This document shows positions 18,117-27,667 of a stretch of DNA of 64,000 nt, piece by piece (position 1 is the stretch's first letter; every line of letters starts with the position of its first letter). Origin of the DNA: an uncultured Oscillospiraceae bacterium (lineage in GTDB: Bacteria; Bacillota; Clostridia; Oscillospirales; Oscillospiraceae); assembly GCA_949841355.1 (NCBI GenBank), contig CATKZP010000004.1, forward strand, positions 1-64,000, read 5' to 3'. The notes below the pieces were generated by a model. The model was not told where the DNA came from, did no database searches, and saw nothing but the letters and a program-made list of their open reading frames with translations. A program made the translations under genes and the position numbers.

Positions 18117-18125
18117 GGTACGCTT

Positions 18126-19550
18126 ATGGGAAAAACGAAAACTATTTTGACCTGGCTTGCGGCGGTTCTGGCGCTGCTGTCCGTCCCCGCGGCCCTTTTG
18201 AGCTGGGGCTTTCTCCTCCCCGCCCAGTACGAGGACACCTTCATGGGCGAGCTGAAGTACAAGGTGCGCTATCTGGAGGAGGCCCCCGGCCCCCGCATCG
18301 TCCTGGTGGGGGGCAGCGGCGTGGCCTTCGGGGCGGACAGCGCCCTGATGGAGCGGGAGCTGCCCGGCTACACGGTGGTGAATTTCGGGATGTACGCCGC
18401 CCTGGGCACCACGGTGATGCTGGACCTGTCCCAGGAGCTGATTCGCCCCGGGGACATCGTCATCCTCATCCCGGAGCAGCAGGAGCAGACCCTGTCCGGC
18501 TTTTTCGACCCGGCGGTGATGTGGCAGGGGGCGGACGGGGCGTGGGAGCTGCTGCGCGCCCTGCCCAGGGAGGCCTTGGGGCGGATGGCGGGGCAGTTCC
18601 CCCGCTTCGCGGCGGACAAGTGCGCCGCCGTCCTCCGGGGCCGCCCGCCCCAGGGGTCGGGGGTGTACCGCCGGGACTCCTTCAACGCCGCCGGGGACGT
18701 GGTGTCCCCCCTGTGCCGCTGCAACGTGATGGAAGGGGGCTTCGACCCCAACACCCCTATCCGCTTCGACCCGGAGCTGTTCTCGGAGGAGTTTGTCCGG
18801 CGGGTGCGGGCCTACGCCCGGGCGGTGGAGGAGCAGGGGGGCGCGCTGTGGTACGCCTTTGGCCCCATGAACGCCGCGGCGGTGGAGGGCGCGGCGGGGC
18901 CGGACGGCTTTTTTGACGCGGTGCAGTCCCGGCTGGGCGTGCCCGTGATCGGAGACCCCAACGCCAGCGTGCTGGACGCCGGGTGGTTTTACGACACCAA
19001 CTTCCACCTGAACGCCAGCGGCAAGACGGTGTATACCCGGCTGCTCATCCGGAATATCAAGGCGATGCTGGGGGACAGCAGTCCCACAGACATCGCCATC
19101 CCCGCCCAGCCGGAGCCGGAGCAGGCCGAGGTCTGGGCCGGGGACGACAGCGACGCAGGCTGCTTCGTCCTGGAGGACCGGGGCGGCTGGGCGGCGGTGA
19201 CGGGGCTGACGCCGGAGGGTGCGGACCGGGAACGGCTGGTGGCGCCCTCAGTCTGGGAGGGGCTGCCCGTGGCCGCCATTGACGCCGCCGCCTTTGCCTC
19301 CGGGGAGAGGCTGAGGGAACTTGTTATCCAGCAGAACATCCATGCCATCGCGGACGGGGCGTTTGACGGCGCCCCCGCGCTGGAGCGCGTCGTCATGCGC
19401 TCCGACCGTCCCGCGGACTGCCGGGTGGGCCAGGGACTGCTGGAGGGCACGGACGCGGCGGTCTATGTGCCGGCCCAGGCGCTCTCCCGCTACCGCGCCG
19501 ACTATTTCTGGGCGGTCCACGCCCAGCGCATCCTGCCGGAGGGCGGCTGA
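18126..19550 (+). CDS. SGNH-domain membrane protein with C-terminal BspA-like repeats
   Basis: A 474-residue protein. One N-terminal transmembrane segment (MGKTKTILTWLAAVLALLS...) anchors an extracellular SGNH/DltD-like domain with IVLVGGSGVAFGADS as the GDS-like block, DIVILIPEQQEQ, and TNFHLNASG as the late His block. Residues 340-474 form BspA-type repeats (WEGLPVAAIDAAAFASGE, HAIADGAFDGAPALERVV). Start 18126 is chosen because the frame upstream lies in the palindromic element; the ribosome site is weak (TAGG). It pairs with MBOAT for O-acylation. Its domain order is the reverse of the lipoprotein at 14564: repeats come after SGNH here, before it there. Confidence 0.75.
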   Translation: MGKTKTILTWLAAVLALLSVPAALLSWGFLLPAQYEDTFMGELKYKVRYLEEAPGPRIVLVGGSGVAFGADSALMERELPGYTVVNFGMYAALGTTVMLDLSQELIRPGDIVILIPEQQEQTLSGFFDPAVMWQGADGAWELLRALPREALGRMAGQFPRFAADKCAAVLRGRPPQGSGVYRRDSFNAAGDVVSPLCRCNVMEGGFDPNTPIRFDPELFSEEFVRRVRAYARAVEEQGGALWYAFGPMNAAAVEGAAGPDGFFDAVQSRLGVPVIGDPNASVLDAGWFYDTNFHLNASGKTVYTRLLIRNIKAMLGDSSPTDIAIPAQPEPEQAEVWAGDDSDAGCFVLEDRGGWAAVTGLTPEGADRERLVAPSVWEGLPVAAIDAAAFASGERLRELVIQQNIHAIADGAFDGAPALERVVMRSDRPADCRVGQGLLEGTDAAVYVPAQALSRYRADYFWAVHAQRILPEGG

Positions 19551-19567
19551 GCGGCGGAGCACAGAGA

Positions 19568-19608
19568 AACAGCGGCAAGAGGATCTGCCCTCTTGCCGCT
19601 GTTCTTTT
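19568..19608 (+). terminator. Terminator of the O-acylation operon
   Basis: A perfect 15-bp stem (19568-19582 with 19589-19603) with a 6-nt loop is followed by CTTTTTG. It separates the plus-strand operon from the convergent kinase gene. Confidence 0.9.
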
Positions 19609-19615
19609 TGCCCGG

Positions 19616-20932
19616 TCACGCCTTTCCGGCGACCTGGGTGCTCCGTTCAATGTCGCTCAGGGAGAAGAGCATGTTCAGGTTGAACACCCCGTCCCTGGCC
19701 TGGAAGGACACCGTGCCGCCGTATTTGTTCACAATGGCCACGATGCTCTTGGTGCCGAAGCCGTGGTGGTGGGGGTCGCCGCTGGTGACGGGGACGCCGC
19801 CGCGCATGACCATCTCCCCCACATAGCGGTTGTAGGAGTTCACCGACAGCAGCTCCCCGTGGAGCTTGACGGTGAGGTGGATCACCCGCTGCTCCGCCTC
19901 CAGGCCCTGCACGGCGTGGATGGCGTTGTCCAGCAGATTGCCGAAGAGGGAGTAGATGTCCACATCCTGGAGGAAGCTCAGCCCCCGGCCGTCCGCGATG
20001 CAGTGGATGACGATGTTGTTTTTCTGGCAGTACAGGCTCTTTTCGGTGAGGATGATGTCCAGCGCCCGGCAGCCGGTGCGGACCATGGAGTCGTAGATGT
20101 CGATGGCCTGCTCCATCTCGGCCAGGGCCGCGGGAGTCACCCGGGCGCTGTGGCCGATGGTGCGGATCTGATGGCGCATGTCGTGGCATTTCTGGTTGAT
20201 CTGGTCGATGGTCTCGCTGGCGATCTGATACTGGTCCTGATCCTTGCGCCGCAGCTGGCTGATGATTTTCAGCTCGTCCTCCAGATTGCGCTGCACCAGC
20301 AGGGCGAACTGGGACACGAGGATGAACACGCTGCACAGGATCAGCAAAATGGAGTCGCACAGCATATAGTGGGGATTTTTGTAGACGAGCCACCGCATGC
20401 GCATATTATAGCACAGCACCACCTCCGCCAGCGCCGCCCCCGCCACCAGGGGCAGCAGGGAGCGCCGGTCCAGATCCAAATTCTGCCCCCGCTTCAGGCG
20501 CCGGCCCAGGAGGAGGTAGACCAGGGGCTCCAGGGCGGCTATGATAAGAATTTGGCAGAGAAAATATTCCTCCGAGGAGAGGGAGTACAGCCGGAAGATC
20601 ATCTCCCCGCACAGGGAGAGAATAAACTGCACGCTGTATCCCGCCACCGCGCAGAATACGGCCTCCTCCGCCCGGACCTCGAAGCAGACCATGGCCGCGA
20701 CGATATCCACCAGCATGGCGCCGCCAAAGACAAACAGGTTTTTGGGATTGCTGTTGGGCAGCGAGTAGTTGACGACCGTCATGCCCAGCACCCCCAGGGC
20801 GAAGATGGCGGCCATGGCCACAAGCCCCCAGCGGCGGCGCTTCTGACACCAGAGGAAAATCAGGGTGGATGCCAGCAGGGTGAGATAAAACCGGAGAGAA
20901 TTGAGCATCGTCATGCGGAACGCCAGGTCCAC
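19616..20932 (-). CDS. GHKL-type sensor histidine kinase (second system)
   Basis: A 438-residue paralogue of the kinase at 12008. It has about six hydrophobic helices in residues 15-215, a linker, the phosphoacceptor motif NQKCHDMRHQIRT, and a GHKL ATPase with LFGNLLDNAIHAV (intact N-box) and HHGFGTKSIVAIVNKYGG. It starts 1 nt after the stop of the LytTR regulator. It probably senses the same kind of signal as the first system and controls the divergent GH3 genes. Confidence 0.9.
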   Translation of the reverse strand: MDLAFRMTMLNSLRFYLTLLASTLIFLWCQKRRRWGLVAMAAIFALGVLGMTVVNYSLPNSNPKNLFVFGGAMLVDIVAAMVCFEVRAEEAVFCAVAGYSVQFILSLCGEMIFRLYSLSSEEYFLCQILIIAALEPLVYLLLGRRLKRGQNLDLDRRSLLPLVAGAALAEVVLCYNMRMRWLVYKNPHYMLCDSILLILCSVFILVSQFALLVQRNLEDELKIISQLRRKDQDQYQIASETIDQINQKCHDMRHQIRTIGHSARVTPAALAEMEQAIDIYDSMVRTGCRALDIILTEKSLYCQKNNIVIHCIADGRGLSFLQDVDIYSLFGNLLDNAIHAVQGLEAEQRVIHLTVKLHGELLSVNSYNRYVGEMVMRGGVPVTSGDPHHHGFGTKSIVAIVNKYGGTVSFQARDGVFNLNMLFSLSDIERSTQVAGKA

Positions 20933-20933
20933 G

Positions 20934-21644
20934 TCAGACTCCCCCTCCCAGATAATTGTTCAGCGCCTCCAGCACGGCGGTGCGCTTGGGGCGGCTGATC
21001 TGGAGCTCGTCCATGTCCAGCACCAGCCGGTAGCCCCGTACCGCCCGCACAAAAGCCAGATTCACCAGATAGCACCGGTTGCAGCGGACAAACTGCCCGG
21101 CGGGCAGCCTGCCCTCAATGTCCTTCAGGTTGCCGGAGGCGTGGATCACCCCTTCGGTGGTGTGGTAGACCAGGGTGTGGTTGATGACCTCAATATACTT
21201 TACCCGGTCCGTGGAGATGCGGTAAACGCCGTCGGAGGTGTTGATGAGCAGGTCCGAGCGGCGGCTGCGGCGGCAGCGCATCAGCGCCCGCTGGAGCGCG
21301 CCGGCAAAGCTGGGATAGGAGACGGGCTTGAGCAGAAAATCCATGGCGTCCACCGCGTAGCCTTTGGCGGCGTACCGGGCCAGATTGGTGACAAAAACCA
21401 GGGTGACGGACCGGTCCATCCGGCGCAGCTGCTGGGCGGCGGCCATGCCGGTGATGCCCGGCAGGTCAATGTCCATCATGACCACGTCATAGATGGGCTG
21501 ATAGCCCGTGAGGAATACGTCGCCGCGCTGGAACCACCGGATGTCGAATTCCTCCCCGCAGGCAGAGGAATACCGGGCAAAATGAGACTTGAGAATATCC
21601 GCCTCGGCGGGATCGTCCTCCACAATCGCAATGACTCGCCTCAT
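20934..21644 (-). CDS. LytTR-family response regulator (second system)
   Basis: A 236-residue regulator with a receiver domain (IVEDDPAEAD, phosphoacceptor Asp in VVMMDIDLPGITG, Lys in MDFLLKPVSY) and a LytTR domain (KYIEVINHTLVYHT, RCNRCYLVNLAFVRA). It reads away from the GH3 lipoprotein gene, with 208 nt between the two starts. The paired direct repeats at 21728 and 21748 are the likely binding sites. Confidence 0.92.
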   Translation of the reverse strand: MRRVIAIVEDDPAEADILKSHFARYSSACGEEFDIRWFQRGDVFLTGYQPIYDVVMMDIDLPGITGMAAAQQLRRMDRSVTLVFVTNLARYAAKGYAVDAMDFLLKPVSYPSFAGALQRALMRCRRSRRSDLLINTSDGVYRISTDRVKYIEVINHTLVYHTTEGVIHASGNLKDIEGRLPAGQFVRCNRCYLVNLAFVRAVRGYRLVLDMDELQISRPKRTAVLEALNNYLGGGV

Positions 21645-21727
21645 AAAGCGCCTGCTCCTCCCCTCTTTATATAAATACAGTCCCGCAAAATAAAGTATAC
21701 AGCATATTCCCCAAAATTGGAAGGCAA

Positions 21728-21790
21728 TTCACGCAATATAATGACAGTTTGCGCAAAAACACCCTAAAATGGAAAAGACGATAGTATAAT
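21728..21790 (+). promoter_or_regulatory. GH3 lipoprotein promoter with two LytTR-type direct repeats
   Basis: TTCACGCAA (21728) and TTTGCGCAA (21748) are direct repeats exactly 20 bp apart. The -10 TATAAT lies at 21785-21790, 37 bp after the second repeat begins, and the -35 position is poor. Spacing and core (TTYRYGCA) match the promoter at 11897-11960, so both GH3 lipoprotein genes share one control design. ACAGT followed closely by GCAAAA also occurs at 21677 and 21744. Confidence 0.6.
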
Positions 21791-21852
21791 AACGCTGCAT
21801 CTGGGCAATCTGACAGGTTCCCAGGAGAAAGAATTGAAAGGAGATCAAGAGG

Positions 21853-24348
21853 ATGAAGAACATGAAAAAGCTGATGGCCGCGCTGCTGGCGCTGGTCATG
21901 GTCCTGAGCCTGGCCGCGTGCCAGCCCAGCGGCTCCGACCCCTCGGGTGCGCCGGATGGCAGCGGCCAGCCCGAGTCCTCCGCCCCGGCGCCCTCCAGCG
22001 AGCTGGAGGAGCTTGGCTCCGGCGACGTGAAGTGGACAGAGGAGACCACTTCCGACGGCTGGGTCAAGGTGACCAACGAGGGCGGCGCCGTCCTGGGCTA
22101 TTCCAAGGACTCCGGCGTGGCCCTGCTCCAGTCCGGCGGCTACGCCTTCAAGGACCTGAACCGCAACGGCGCGCTGGACCCCTATGAGGATTGGCGGCTG
22201 GACGCGGAGACCCGCGCCCGGGACCTGGCCAGCCAGATGAGCGGCGAGCAGATCGCCCCCTATCTGACCCACGGCGGCTGGGGCACCTTCACCACCGACA
22301 AGACCAAGTTCGCCAGCGAGGATAACAGCGGCTACGCCTACATCACCGGCGGCGGCCGCGGCGGCGTCACCCGTAGCATGGGCTCTTCCACCCAGGAGAA
22401 CGTGGACCACGCCATCTGGGTCAACCTGATCCAGGAGCTGTGCGAGAGCCAGGACTTCGGCATTCCCGGTGTGGTGTCCATCGATCCCAACGGCCAGTCC
22501 GGCCTGATTGCCGAGGCATCTCTGGCGGCCACCATGGACCCCAATGCGGCCCTTGAGGTGGGCAAGGAGTACTCCAAGCAGTACCGCGCCGCTGGCGTGC
22601 ACATGCTGCTTGGCCCCCAGATCGACCTGGCGACCTCCCCCGTGATGGACCGCGGTCTGTCCACCTACGGCGAGGACCCCGCCCTGGACCGTGACATCAC
22701 CGAGGCCTTCGTGTCCGGTATGCAGTCCACCTGGGACGGCTCCACCGACAAGGGCTGGGGCAGTGACTCCGTGCTGACCGTCATGAAGCACTACTCCGGC
22801 GCGGGCGCCTCCGAGGGCGGCCGTGACGACCACAACGACACCGGCCGGTTCTCCGTGTTCCCCAATAACAACTATGAGGCCCACCTGATCGCCTTCCACG
22901 ACGGCGCGTTCAACCTGAAGAACAGCTCCACCAAGGCTGCGGGCGGCGTCATGATGAACTACGCCATCTCCTACTCCAAGGACGGCTCCTTGGGCGAAAT
23001 GGTGGCGGGCGCCTGGTCTGAGTGGAAGTATGATACCCTGCTCAACAACTGGAGCGGCTTCATCATCTCCGACTGGGGCCCCATTGAGGGCGGTATGGGC
23101 AGCTGGGGCATGGAGGACTATACCACGCCCGAGCGCGCCGCGCTTGCCATCCAGCGGGGCATGACCTCCATGGGCGGCTACGTGCCCCTGGAGGACATGG
23201 TCAGCGCCTGGGAACTGCTGGTGGACGAGATGGGCGAGGACGACGCGCTGAAGCTGATGCAGGACCGCGCTTATGAAAACATCCTCATGACCATGCGCCT
23301 GGGCCTGTTCGAGAACCCCTATAACTCCACCGACAACGTGCGCGCCGCCAACTGCACCGACGAGAGCCGCGCCTACGGCCTGGAGACTCAGCTGGACTCC
23401 ATCGTCATGGTGAAGAACAGCAACAACCTCATCAAGCAGTCCGCCGGCGGCGACAAGCAGACCGTTTACATCCCCTACCGCTTCACTGCGGCCGTGAGCG
23501 GCGCTTGGTCCAGCACCCCCGCCTACTGGGCTCCCTCCGTGGATCTTGAGGTGGCCGCCCAGTATTACAACGTGGTGACCGACACCGTGCTGGACCCCTC
23601 CGGCGAGGCCGACGACAGCGGCAGCGCCACCTACACCGAGAACGACATCCAGCGCGCTTCCGCCGCCGAGGTCGCCGCCTGCGACCTGGTGCTGGTGGGC
23701 ATGAGCTCCCCCCACGCCGCCTCCACCGTAGTGGTGGGCGAGGACGAGAGCCAGACCTGGCTGCCTCCCTCCATCCAGTACGGTCCCTACACCGCCACCA
23801 CCGCCAAGGAGAACTCCATCGGCGGCAAGGAGATTGAGGAGACCTTCAACGACGGCTACACCCAGCAGACCAAGATCACCACCGAGAACCGCTCCTACAA
23901 GGGCAATACCGCCAACGTGCCCAGCCAGGCCGCCCATCTGGACATGCTCAAGGCCGCCAAGTCCGCCGCCGGCAGCAAGCCCGTGGTGGTGCTGATGAAC
24001 ATGACCCACCTTTCCATGGTGTTCTCCGAGGTGGAGCCCCTGGCCGACGCCATTCTGGTGGGCTACGGTGTGGGCGACGAGGCATTCCTCAAGACCGTCG
24101 CCGGCGAGCACGAGCCCAACGGCCTGCTGGTGGCCCAGATGCCCGCCTCCATGGAGGCCGTGGAGGCCCAGACCGGCGAGGACCTGCCCCGCGACCTGGA
24201 GTGCTACGTGGACGCCGACGGCAATGTGTACGACTTCACCTTCGGCCTGAACTGGTCCGGGAAGATTGAGGACTCCCGCGTGAGCACCTACTCCGCCGCG
24301 CCCCTCACCGAGTGCCAGAACATCGACTTCAAGTACGCCAACCAGTAA
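21853..24348 (+). CDS. GH3 family lipoprotein (second copy)
   Basis: An 831-residue surface GH3 hydrolase. The signal MKNMKKLMAALLALVMVLSLAAC ends in a lipobox, and a Ser/Pro-rich linker follows. Barrel motifs are LLGPQIDLATSPVMDRGLSTYGEDP, seen in part as LSTYGEDP, then VMKHYSGAGASEGG, with the expected nucleophile Asp407 in FIISDWGP. The C-terminal alpha/beta domain begins near SIVMVKNSNNLI. It is paralogous to 9409-11826. An AGGAG site lies 9 nt before the ATG. A hairpin separates it from the membrane GH3 downstream, so the two are likely co-expressed at different levels. Confidence 0.9.
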   Translation: MKNMKKLMAALLALVMVLSLAACQPSGSDPSGAPDGSGQPESSAPAPSSELEELGSGDVKWTEETTSDGWVKVTNEGGAVLGYSKDSGVALLQSGGYAFKDLNRNGALDPYEDWRLDAETRARDLASQMSGEQIAPYLTHGGWGTFTTDKTKFASEDNSGYAYITGGGRGGVTRSMGSSTQENVDHAIWVNLIQELCESQDFGIPGVVSIDPNGQSGLIAEASLAATMDPNAALEVGKEYSKQYRAAGVHMLLGPQIDLATSPVMDRGLSTYGEDPALDRDITEAFVSGMQSTWDGSTDKGWGSDSVLTVMKHYSGAGASEGGRDDHNDTGRFSVFPNNNYEAHLIAFHDGAFNLKNSSTKAAGGVMMNYAISYSKDGSLGEMVAGAWSEWKYDTLLNNWSGFIISDWGPIEGGMGSWGMEDYTTPERAALAIQRGMTSMGGYVPLEDMVSAWELLVDEMGEDDALKLMQDRAYENILMTMRLGLFENPYNSTDNVRAANCTDESRAYGLETQLDSIVMVKNSNNLIKQSAGGDKQTVYIPYRFTAAVSGAWSSTPAYWAPSVDLEVAAQYYNVVTDTVLDPSGEADDSGSATYTENDIQRASAAEVAACDLVLVGMSSPHAASTVVVGEDESQTWLPPSIQYGPYTATTAKENSIGGKEIEETFNDGYTQQTKITTENRSYKGNTANVPSQAAHLDMLKAAKSAAGSKPVVVLMNMTHLSMVFSEVEPLADAILVGYGVGDEAFLKTVAGEHEPNGLLVAQMPASMEAVEAQTGEDLPRDLECYVDADGNVYDFTFGLNWSGKIEDSRVSTYSAAPLTECQNIDFKYANQ

Positions 24349-24373
24349 TCCTACCTCTATTATTGTCTCCTAA

Positions 24374-24411
24374 GCCGGCGGGGAGCGGGGCATTCTCCGC
24401 TCCCCGCCGGC
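24374..24411 (+). terminator. Intercistronic hairpin between the two GH3 genes
   Basis: A GC-rich stem of about 16 bp (from 24374, loop CATTCT, to 24411) is followed by a weak T stretch (CTTTCCTCATTATT). It probably ends part of the transcription before the membrane GH3. Confidence 0.65.
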
Positions 24412-24453
24412 GCTTTCCTCATTATTATACCCGAAAAGGAGGAATCCTGCCCT

Positions 24454-27400
24454 ATGATCGACATTATTATCAACCTGCTGACCCCCGTTTTTGTGAAGAT
24501 GGGCGCCAGCGCCGCGGATGTGGGCAACTATATCCGCTCCGTCAGCGGCTATATCTACGCCATCCTGGCCGCGCTGCTGGTGATGGTCGTGGTGATGGCA
24601 GCCGCCCAGTTTGTGGTGAAAAAGGGAACCCGCCATGTGGTGCGCTGGACCGCCGGGCTGGCGTGGGTGCTGGTGGTGCTGCTGTGCGCCAACCTGATTT
24701 GCTACGGCCCGCTGTACGCTACCGTGTCCGGCGTGCTCAACGCCTCCAAGGCGGAGATTTCCGACGACGTGGTGGGCAATTCCCTGGCCGTCATTGAGGA
24801 GACCGGCGACGAGGGCATGGTGCTGGTGAAGAACAACGGCCTGCTGCCGCTGGACTCCGGCACCAAGAACCTGAACGTGTTCGGCTGGGCCTCCACTAAC
24901 CCCGTCTACAGCGGCACCGGCTCGGCCAATGTGGCCGACGGGGCCACCCCCGCCGTCAGCATTCTCCAGTCTCTGGCCAACGCGGGCTACTCCATGAACG
25001 ACGAGCTGGTGAAGATGTATACCGGCTATTGCAGCGAGCGCGCAGCCATCACCATGCAGACCCAGGATTGGACCCTGCCCGAGCCCACCCGGGACGCCTA
25101 CACCTCCGCGGTGATGAGCGGGGCCGAGGCCTTCTCCGACACCGCCGTGATCGTCATCGGCCGCACCGGCGGCGAGAACGCCGACCTGCCCTCCGACATG
25201 AACGCGGTCATCCACGGTACCTACGACGTGGCCAAAACTGACGCCGTGGAGGAGCGGGCCAAGACCAATTACGGCTATACTAACGGCCTTTACACCAACA
25301 ACGGCGATTACGACGACTTCGAGCCGGGGGAGCACTACCTGGAGCTGTCCCGCACCGAGGAGGACCTGGTGGAGCTGGTGTGCTCCAGCTTCGATAAGGT
25401 CATCGTGGTCATCAACGCCAATAACGCTATGGAGCTGGACTGGGTGGACAAATATGATTCCATCGGCGCGGTGATTCTGGCCCCCGGCACCGGCGCGGCG
25501 GGCATGTCCGCCCTGGGCAGGATCATCTCCGGCGCGGTGAATCCCTCCGGCAAAACGGTGGACACCTACCTGAAGGACCTGACGAAGGCCCCCACCTGGA
25601 ACCACTCCGGCAATTCCGGCAACCACTTTTACACCGGCGTGGAGGACCTGACCAAGCAGGTCATCCGCAGCGACAACACCTTCCAGGGCGTGTTCTCCTT
25701 TGTGGACTACGTGGAGGGCATCTACATGGGCTATAAGTTCTATGAGACCGCCGCCGAGGAGGGCCTGATCCAGTACGAGGACTATGTGCAGTACCCCTTC
25801 GGCTACGGCCTGAGCTACACCAGCTTTACCCAGGAAATTACTGATTTCAAGCAGGACGCCAACGCCCTCACTGTGGAGGTCACCGTCACCAACACCGGCA
25901 GCGCGGCGGGCAAGGACGTGGTGGAGCTGTACTTCACGCCTCCCTATACCAACGGCGGCATTGAGAAGGCCAGCGTCAACCTGCTGGACTTCGGCAAGAC
26001 CAGTCTGCTGGAGCCCGGCTCCTCCGAAAAAATCACCCTGTCCGTGCCCATGGAGAACCTGGCCTCCTACGACTCCGGCAAGGTCAAGACGGAAAACGGC
26101 GGCTATATCCTGGAGGCGGGCAGCTACAGCGTGTCCATCCGCTCCGACGCCCACACCGTGCTGGACGAGCGTGTCTTTGAGCTGGCCTCCGACGTGGATT
26201 ACAGCAGGGACGGCCGCCCCTCCGACGGCATCCCCGCGGTGAACCGCTTTGATTACGTGGACGCAGGCCGCAGCTACCTGTCCCGAAAGGACGGCTTCGC
26301 CAACTACGACGAGGTCACCGCCCCGCCCACCCAGTTTGAGATCGACAAGGACACCGAGAAGGCCGTCCAGCAGATCTCCGTGGCCAAGTACAATCCCAGC
26401 AAGTACGACAGCGACGAGGACGTGATGCCCACCCTGGGGGCGGATAACGGCCTGAAGCTGGCCGACCTCACCGGCAAGGGCTATGACGACCCCAATTGGG
26501 AAAAGCTGCTGGACCAGCTGACGCTGGAGGATATGATTACCCTCATCAACACCGGCGGCTGGAAAACCGCCCCCATCGAGTCCGTGGGCAAGGTGGCCAC
26601 CTCCGACTGCGACGGCCCCGCCGGCCTTTCCAACTACGTCACCCACACCACCGGCACCCAGTTCCCCTCTGAGGTACTCATGGCCCAGACCTGGAGCAAG
26701 GAGCTGGCGGAGAAGATCGGAGACGCCATGGGCCAGGAGTTCGCCAACGCCAGCAACTACGGCTGGTACGGCCCCGGCCTGAACCTGCACCGCTCCGCCT
26801 TTGGCGGGCGCAACTTCGAGTATTACTCGGAGGACGGGGTGCTGTCCGGCATATTCGCCTCCTGCGAGATCAACGGCGCGGCCAAGTACGGCGTATACGC
26901 CTTCCCGAAGCACTTTGCCGGCAATGACCAGGAGACCAACCGCTGCGCCTTCCTGATGACCTATATGACCGAGCAGACCTTCCGTGAGAACGTGCTCAAG
27001 CCCTTTGAGACAGCGGTAAAGGGGTTTGATTTCAACAATTATGTTATGGGCATGATGACCTCCTATAACTGGCTGGGCACCGTCCCTGCCATCAGCGACG
27101 CCAACCTGCTCAAGACTGTGCTCCGGGAGGAGTGGGGCTTTGTGGGCACTGTGATCTCGGATTACAACGGTTCTTACGGCTACCAGATCTCCGACGCGGC
27201 GGTCCGCGCGGGCAACGACCTGATGCTGGGTTACGGCATGGCCGAGTCCAACCGGTTCACCGATACCGACGCGGCCACCTGCGTGCTGGCCATGCGCCAG
27301 GCCTGCAAAAATATTCTCTACACCGTGGGCAACAGTGGGTATTACGAGGGCGAAGGCGGCGGTGACGCCGGCGGCGTGAACAAGATGACCCAGATGTTTG

Positions 27401-27498
27401 TTACGGTAGACGTGATCGTGGCCGGTCTGGCCGTGGCCATAGAGGCCGTGGTCATCCTGCGCTGGATGAAGAAGCGCAGGGGGCCGAAGGAAGCCTAA
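24454..27498 (+). CDS. Membrane-anchored GH3 enzyme with inverted domain order (second copy)
   Basis: A 1014-residue paralogue of 4894-7974. Two N-terminal transmembrane helices (about 34-55 and 68-90) precede the GH3 alpha/beta domain (MVLVKNNGLLPL, about 125), a fibronectin-like segment (YPFGYGLSYTSF), and the barrel domain last, with LNLHRSAFGGRNFEYYSEDG and KHFAGNDQE. The nucleophile is Asp903 in GTVISDYNG. A further membrane helix near 980-1003 ends RWMKKRRGPKEA. Catalytic parts should face outward between the anchors. An AAAAGGAGGA site precedes ATG 24454. Confidence 0.9.
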   Translation: MIDIIINLLTPVFVKMGASAADVGNYIRSVSGYIYAILAALLVMVVVMAAAQFVVKKGTRHVVRWTAGLAWVLVVLLCANLICYGPLYATVSGVLNASKAEISDDVVGNSLAVIEETGDEGMVLVKNNGLLPLDSGTKNLNVFGWASTNPVYSGTGSANVADGATPAVSILQSLANAGYSMNDELVKMYTGYCSERAAITMQTQDWTLPEPTRDAYTSAVMSGAEAFSDTAVIVIGRTGGENADLPSDMNAVIHGTYDVAKTDAVEERAKTNYGYTNGLYTNNGDYDDFEPGEHYLELSRTEEDLVELVCSSFDKVIVVINANNAMELDWVDKYDSIGAVILAPGTGAAGMSALGRIISGAVNPSGKTVDTYLKDLTKAPTWNHSGNSGNHFYTGVEDLTKQVIRSDNTFQGVFSFVDYVEGIYMGYKFYETAAEEGLIQYEDYVQYPFGYGLSYTSFTQEITDFKQDANALTVEVTVTNTGSAAGKDVVELYFTPPYTNGGIEKASVNLLDFGKTSLLEPGSSEKITLSVPMENLASYDSGKVKTENGGYILEAGSYSVSIRSDAHTVLDERVFELASDVDYSRDGRPSDGIPAVNRFDYVDAGRSYLSRKDGFANYDEVTAPPTQFEIDKDTEKAVQQISVAKYNPSKYDSDEDVMPTLGADNGLKLADLTGKGYDDPNWEKLLDQLTLEDMITLINTGGWKTAPIESVGKVATSDCDGPAGLSNYVTHTTGTQFPSEVLMAQTWSKELAEKIGDAMGQEFANASNYGWYGPGLNLHRSAFGGRNFEYYSEDGVLSGIFASCEINGAAKYGVYAFPKHFAGNDQETNRCAFLMTYMTEQTFRENVLKPFETAVKGFDFNNYVMGMMTSYNWLGTVPAISDANLLKTVLREEWGFVGTVISDYNGSYGYQISDAAVRAGNDLMLGYGMAESNRFTDTDAATCVLAMRQACKNILYTVGNSGYYEGEGGGDAGGVNKMTQMFVTVDVIVAGLAVAIEAVVILRWMKKRRGPKEA

Positions 27499-27622
27499 CC
27501 AGTGAAGTAAAGCCGCAGGGCGGCATCCGCCGCGCTGATGTCCGCGGCCCTTCTGAAGAATGCGGATCAGAGAGCTTGGACAAAACGGTTGAGTCCGGAT
27601 TGCAAAAAGAAGTTCGAAGAGA

Positions 27623-27667
27623 AACCCGCCAGCCCTTGTAATATCAGGGGCTGGCGGGTTTTCTTAG
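27623..27667 (+). terminator. Terminator after the second GH3 module
   Basis: A 16-bp stem with one mismatch (27623-27638 with 27645-27660) is followed by TTTTCTT. The spacer 27499-27622 before it holds nothing else I can identify. Confidence 0.85.

Noticed and set aside
17778-18125. Longer start for the second SGNH protein
   Set aside because: The upstream frame lies within the MBOAT gene and the palindromic element, while the N-terminal membrane helix starts at 18126.
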